Source: Lachnospiraceae bacterium
GTDB taxonomy: Bacteria > Bacillota > Clostridia > Lachnospirales > Lachnospiraceae
Assembly: GCA_009774375.1 (NCBI GenBank)
Contig: VSNO01000115.1
Location: 1-15,520, forward strand
Length of the DNA stretch: 15,520 bases
Direction of reading: 5' to 3'
Made by a program: the position numbers and the translations under genes. The notes beneath the pieces were generated by a model that saw only the letters and a list, made by a program, of their open reading frames with translations, made no database searches and had not been told where the DNA came from. The first letter of the stretch is position 1. The number at the start of each line of letters is the position of its first letter. Positions 13,689 through 15,520 of this stretch are shown piece by piece.

Positions 13689-15329
13689 ATGGGAATGTTT
13701 TTAAACAGCCGTGTGCCGTACGAAGGATATAAGGAAGTGCTCCGGGATCCGTATTTTGTGGATAAAACGCTGATCTTAAAGGAACTGGTGCCTTATTTTG
13801 GAAAAAGAAACCGTTATTGCTGTATCACGAGGCCCCGGCGCTTCGGGAAAACGGTCATGGCCAATATGGTGGGGGCATTTTTCGGGAAAACGGATGAAGG
13901 GGAGCGGATATTTGAGGATCTGGCAATATCCGGAGAGAAGGAATACAGCGCGCATCTGAATCAGCATGATCTGATCTATATTGATTTCAGCAGAGGAATA
14001 AAAGGATGTAAAAACTTTGCACAATATATAGAGCGGATTGAAAAAGGATTATTGGAGGATCTGACCGCGGCTTACCCCGATTATGACCTGGGTGGGATCG
14101 TTTCTGTTTGGGATGTCCTGCAGAAGATATTTGAACAGACAAAAAATAGATTTTTGTTTGTGATAGACGAATGGGATGCAGTTTTTTATATGCCATTTAT
14201 AACCGAAAAGGAACATAAAGAGTATCTTTTGTTTTTGAAGTGGCTTCTAAAGGATGAGCCATACGTAGAGTTTGCATATATGACAGGCGTTCTGCCAATC
14301 GCAAAATACTCCAGCGGTTCAGAACTGAATATGTTTGTGGAGTATGACATGGTCACGTCAGAAAAATTCAGCGGATATTTTGGATTTTCGGATGCGGAGG
14401 TTGACAGGCTCTATGAAATTTACCAGAACGAATCAGAAACGCCAAAGTTTGACCGGGAGGAACTTCGGCTCTGGTATGACGGGTATTATACGGCTGCGGG
14501 GAACCGCTTATATAATCCGCGTTCTGTAGTGCTGGCGCTGACCGACAGCCAGCTTAGAAATTACTGGACGAGCTCGGGTCCGTATGACGAGCTGTTTTAT
14601 TATATCAGGAACAATATCGAGGATGTGAGGGATGATCTGGTCTTAATGGTATCAGGCGAACGGGTGGCGGCTGATATCGGGCAGTTTGCCGCAGTTTCCA
14701 TGGAGATCCATTCCAGGGAGCAGATCTATTCCGCGATGGTGGTCTATGGCCTTTTGACTTACGAAGACGGAGCCGTTCTGATCCCAAACAAAGAATTGAT
14801 GGATCGCTTTAACGAACTGCTTTTGACGAAGGATTCTCTGGGATATGTATATAACCTTGCAAGGAAATCAGAGCAGATGCTCCAGGCGACGCTGGCTGGA
14901 GATACAAAGACCATGGAAGATATCCTGCAGTTTGCACATAATACGGAGACGCCGATTCTGTCTTATAATAACGAGGTTGAGTTGTCGGCGGTCGTAAATC
15001 TGTGTTATCTTTCCGCCCGCAACAGATATCGGGTTGAGCGGGAAGACCGGGCAGGAAAAGGGTTTGTGGATTTCATATTTTATCCAGAGCGGAAAAATGC
15101 AGACGGGATCATTCTGGAACTGAAAGTGGACAGTACGCCAAAGGAGGCGATTGAGCAGATCAAGGATAAGCGGTATGGTCTGCGGTTTCAGGGAAAACTG
15201 GGTGAAAGTCCGAAATTTACAGGCAGGATCCTGGCGGTTGGCATCAGTTACAGCCGGGAGACGAAGGAGCATTGGTGTGAAGTGGAGGTTCTGCAGGGAA
15301 CTAATATAAAAGTACGAACTAACACTTGA
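13689..15329 (+). CDS. AAA-ATPase-like protein with C-terminal PD-(D/E)XK nuclease-like domain
   Basis: A 546-residue protein of the AAA-ATPase_like plus PDDEXK_9 type. The N-terminal hallmark is the opening FVDKTLILKEL and the Walker A variant RPRRFGKT (48-55); Walker B is FLFVIDEWD (155-163). The middle includes YMTGVLPIAKY and LWYDGYY (261-267), both typical of the family. The C-terminal domain shows GKGFVDFIF with D461 and ILELKVD with E477-L-K479, the D...ExK nuclease core, followed by AIEQIKDKRY. The family is very abundant and often multicopy in gut Clostridia and Bacteroidetes, but its biological role is not established; mobile-element or defence functions have been guessed. GGAGG lies eight bases before ATG. 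It is monocistronic in this window. Length is normal and all visible key residues are present. Confidence 0.92.
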   Translation: MGMFLNSRVPYEGYKEVLRDPYFVDKTLILKELVPYFGKRNRYCCITRPRRFGKTVMANMVGAFFGKTDEGERIFEDLAISGEKEYSAHLNQHDLIYIDFSRGIKGCKNFAQYIERIEKGLLEDLTAAYPDYDLGGIVSVWDVLQKIFEQTKNRFLFVIDEWDAVFYMPFITEKEHKEYLLFLKWLLKDEPYVEFAYMTGVLPIAKYSSGSELNMFVEYDMVTSEKFSGYFGFSDAEVDRLYEIYQNESETPKFDREELRLWYDGYYTAAGNRLYNPRSVVLALTDSQLRNYWTSSGPYDELFYYIRNNIEDVRDDLVLMVSGERVAADIGQFAAVSMEIHSREQIYSAMVVYGLLTYEDGAVLIPNKELMDRFNELLLTKDSLGYVYNLARKSEQMLQATLAGDTKTMEDILQFAHNTETPILSYNNEVELSAVVNLCYLSARNRYRVEREDRAGKGFVDFIFYPERKNADGIILELKVDSTPKEAIEQIKDKRYGLRFQGKLGESPKFTGRILAVGISYSRETKEHWCEVEVLQGTNIKVRTNT

Positions 15330-15520
15330 CACAAACATTGTACAGAATGTGTTTGCAGAAAATGAAGTTATCGTGTAAAATGAAAATATCAAAGTGAAGG
15401 ATCTGTAAAATCAATAGAAACATGACATGTATTGAAATAGTAATAGATATGGATTCTTTACTTTGTTTTATATAATAATATTTATATCAAGTAAGAGATA
15501 TGGATAAACTATTGAAATCT
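15330..15520. other. AT-rich tail without a supported gene
   Basis: An imperfect inverted repeat, CAAACATT (15332-15339) against AATGTGTTTG (15346-15355), follows the AAA gene and may be a weak 3'-end hairpin, but no T tract follows. The remaining bases are AT-rich with only very short open frames. An ATG at 15500 (MDKLLKS to the window end) could begin a gene, but there is no clear ribosome binding site. Confidence 0.4.

Noticed and set aside
15500..15520. Possible gene start (MDKLLKS) at the window end
   Set aside because: Only seven codons are visible and no clear ribosome binding site precedes it.
1..15520. CRISPR arrays, tRNA/rRNA genes, IS elements or integrases
   Set aside because: No regularly spaced identical repeats, cloverleaf or rRNA sequence, transposase or recombinase motifs were seen on either strand.

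Overview
The window looks like a chromosomal segment from a low-to-mid GC Firmicute of class Clostridia, most likely a Lachnospiraceae-type gut anaerobe. This rests on the FtsH C-terminus wording, strong GGAGG ribosome binding sites, BlaI/M56 peptidase pairs, a SigV/RsiV-type ECF module, and an AAA-ATPase/PD-(D/E)XK protein of the kind expanded in gut Clostridia. It is an inference from sequence style; no rRNA or tRNA gene is present to confirm it.

Layout. (1) Bases 1-706: the C-terminal part of ftsH with an apparent one-base deletion near base 57-62. It is closed by a long perfect hairpin that also terminates the converging gene. (2) Bases 750-3366, minus strand: a BlaI-type repressor and a large M56 (BlaR1/MecR1-like) membrane metalloprotease. 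(3) Bases 3647-5404, plus strand: a second, divergent BlaI-type repressor and a second, shorter M56 protease with a Cys/His-rich sensor tail. (4) Bases 5470-9363: a promoter overlapping a perfect palindrome, then a gene for a secreted Cys-free 160-residue protein, a structured intercistronic RNA region, two FtsX/MacB-like permeases and an ABC ATPase of bacteriocin-export type, ending in an intrinsic terminator. (5) Bases 9401-10904: an ECF promoter, an ECF sigma factor and an RsiV-like anti-sigma factor. (6) Bases 11052-13520, minus strand: a polar amino acid ABC importer (permease, ATPase, lipoprotein binding protein). (7) Bases 13689-15329: an AAA-ATPase-like/PD-(D/E)XK protein, followed by an AT-rich tail with no supported gene.

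The most interesting part is 3569-9363. The promoter of the second blaI-M56 pair (TTGACT-17-TATACT) and the promoter of the secreted-protein operon (TTGACA-17-TAAGAT) each carry the same palindrome, TGACTACA-N4-TGTAGTCA (one mismatch in the first), starting exactly 5 bp after the -10 box. This predicts one regulon. The second BlaI represses itself, its M56 protease and the secreted protein with its ABC transporter; the M56 protease senses an extracellular signal and inactivates BlaI. The first blaI-M56 pair has a different operator type (GTCTAC-N4-GTAGAC, two copies), so the two neighbouring systems may be insulated by half-site spacing. The whole looks like a BlaR1-style protease-switched bacteriocin-like production/immunity cassette. 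No beta-lactamase or PBP gene is nearby, and neither M56 protein has a visible penicillin-binding sensor domain. By eye the stretch from about 3400 to 9450 is more AT-rich than the flanking genes, which is compatible with an acquired island.
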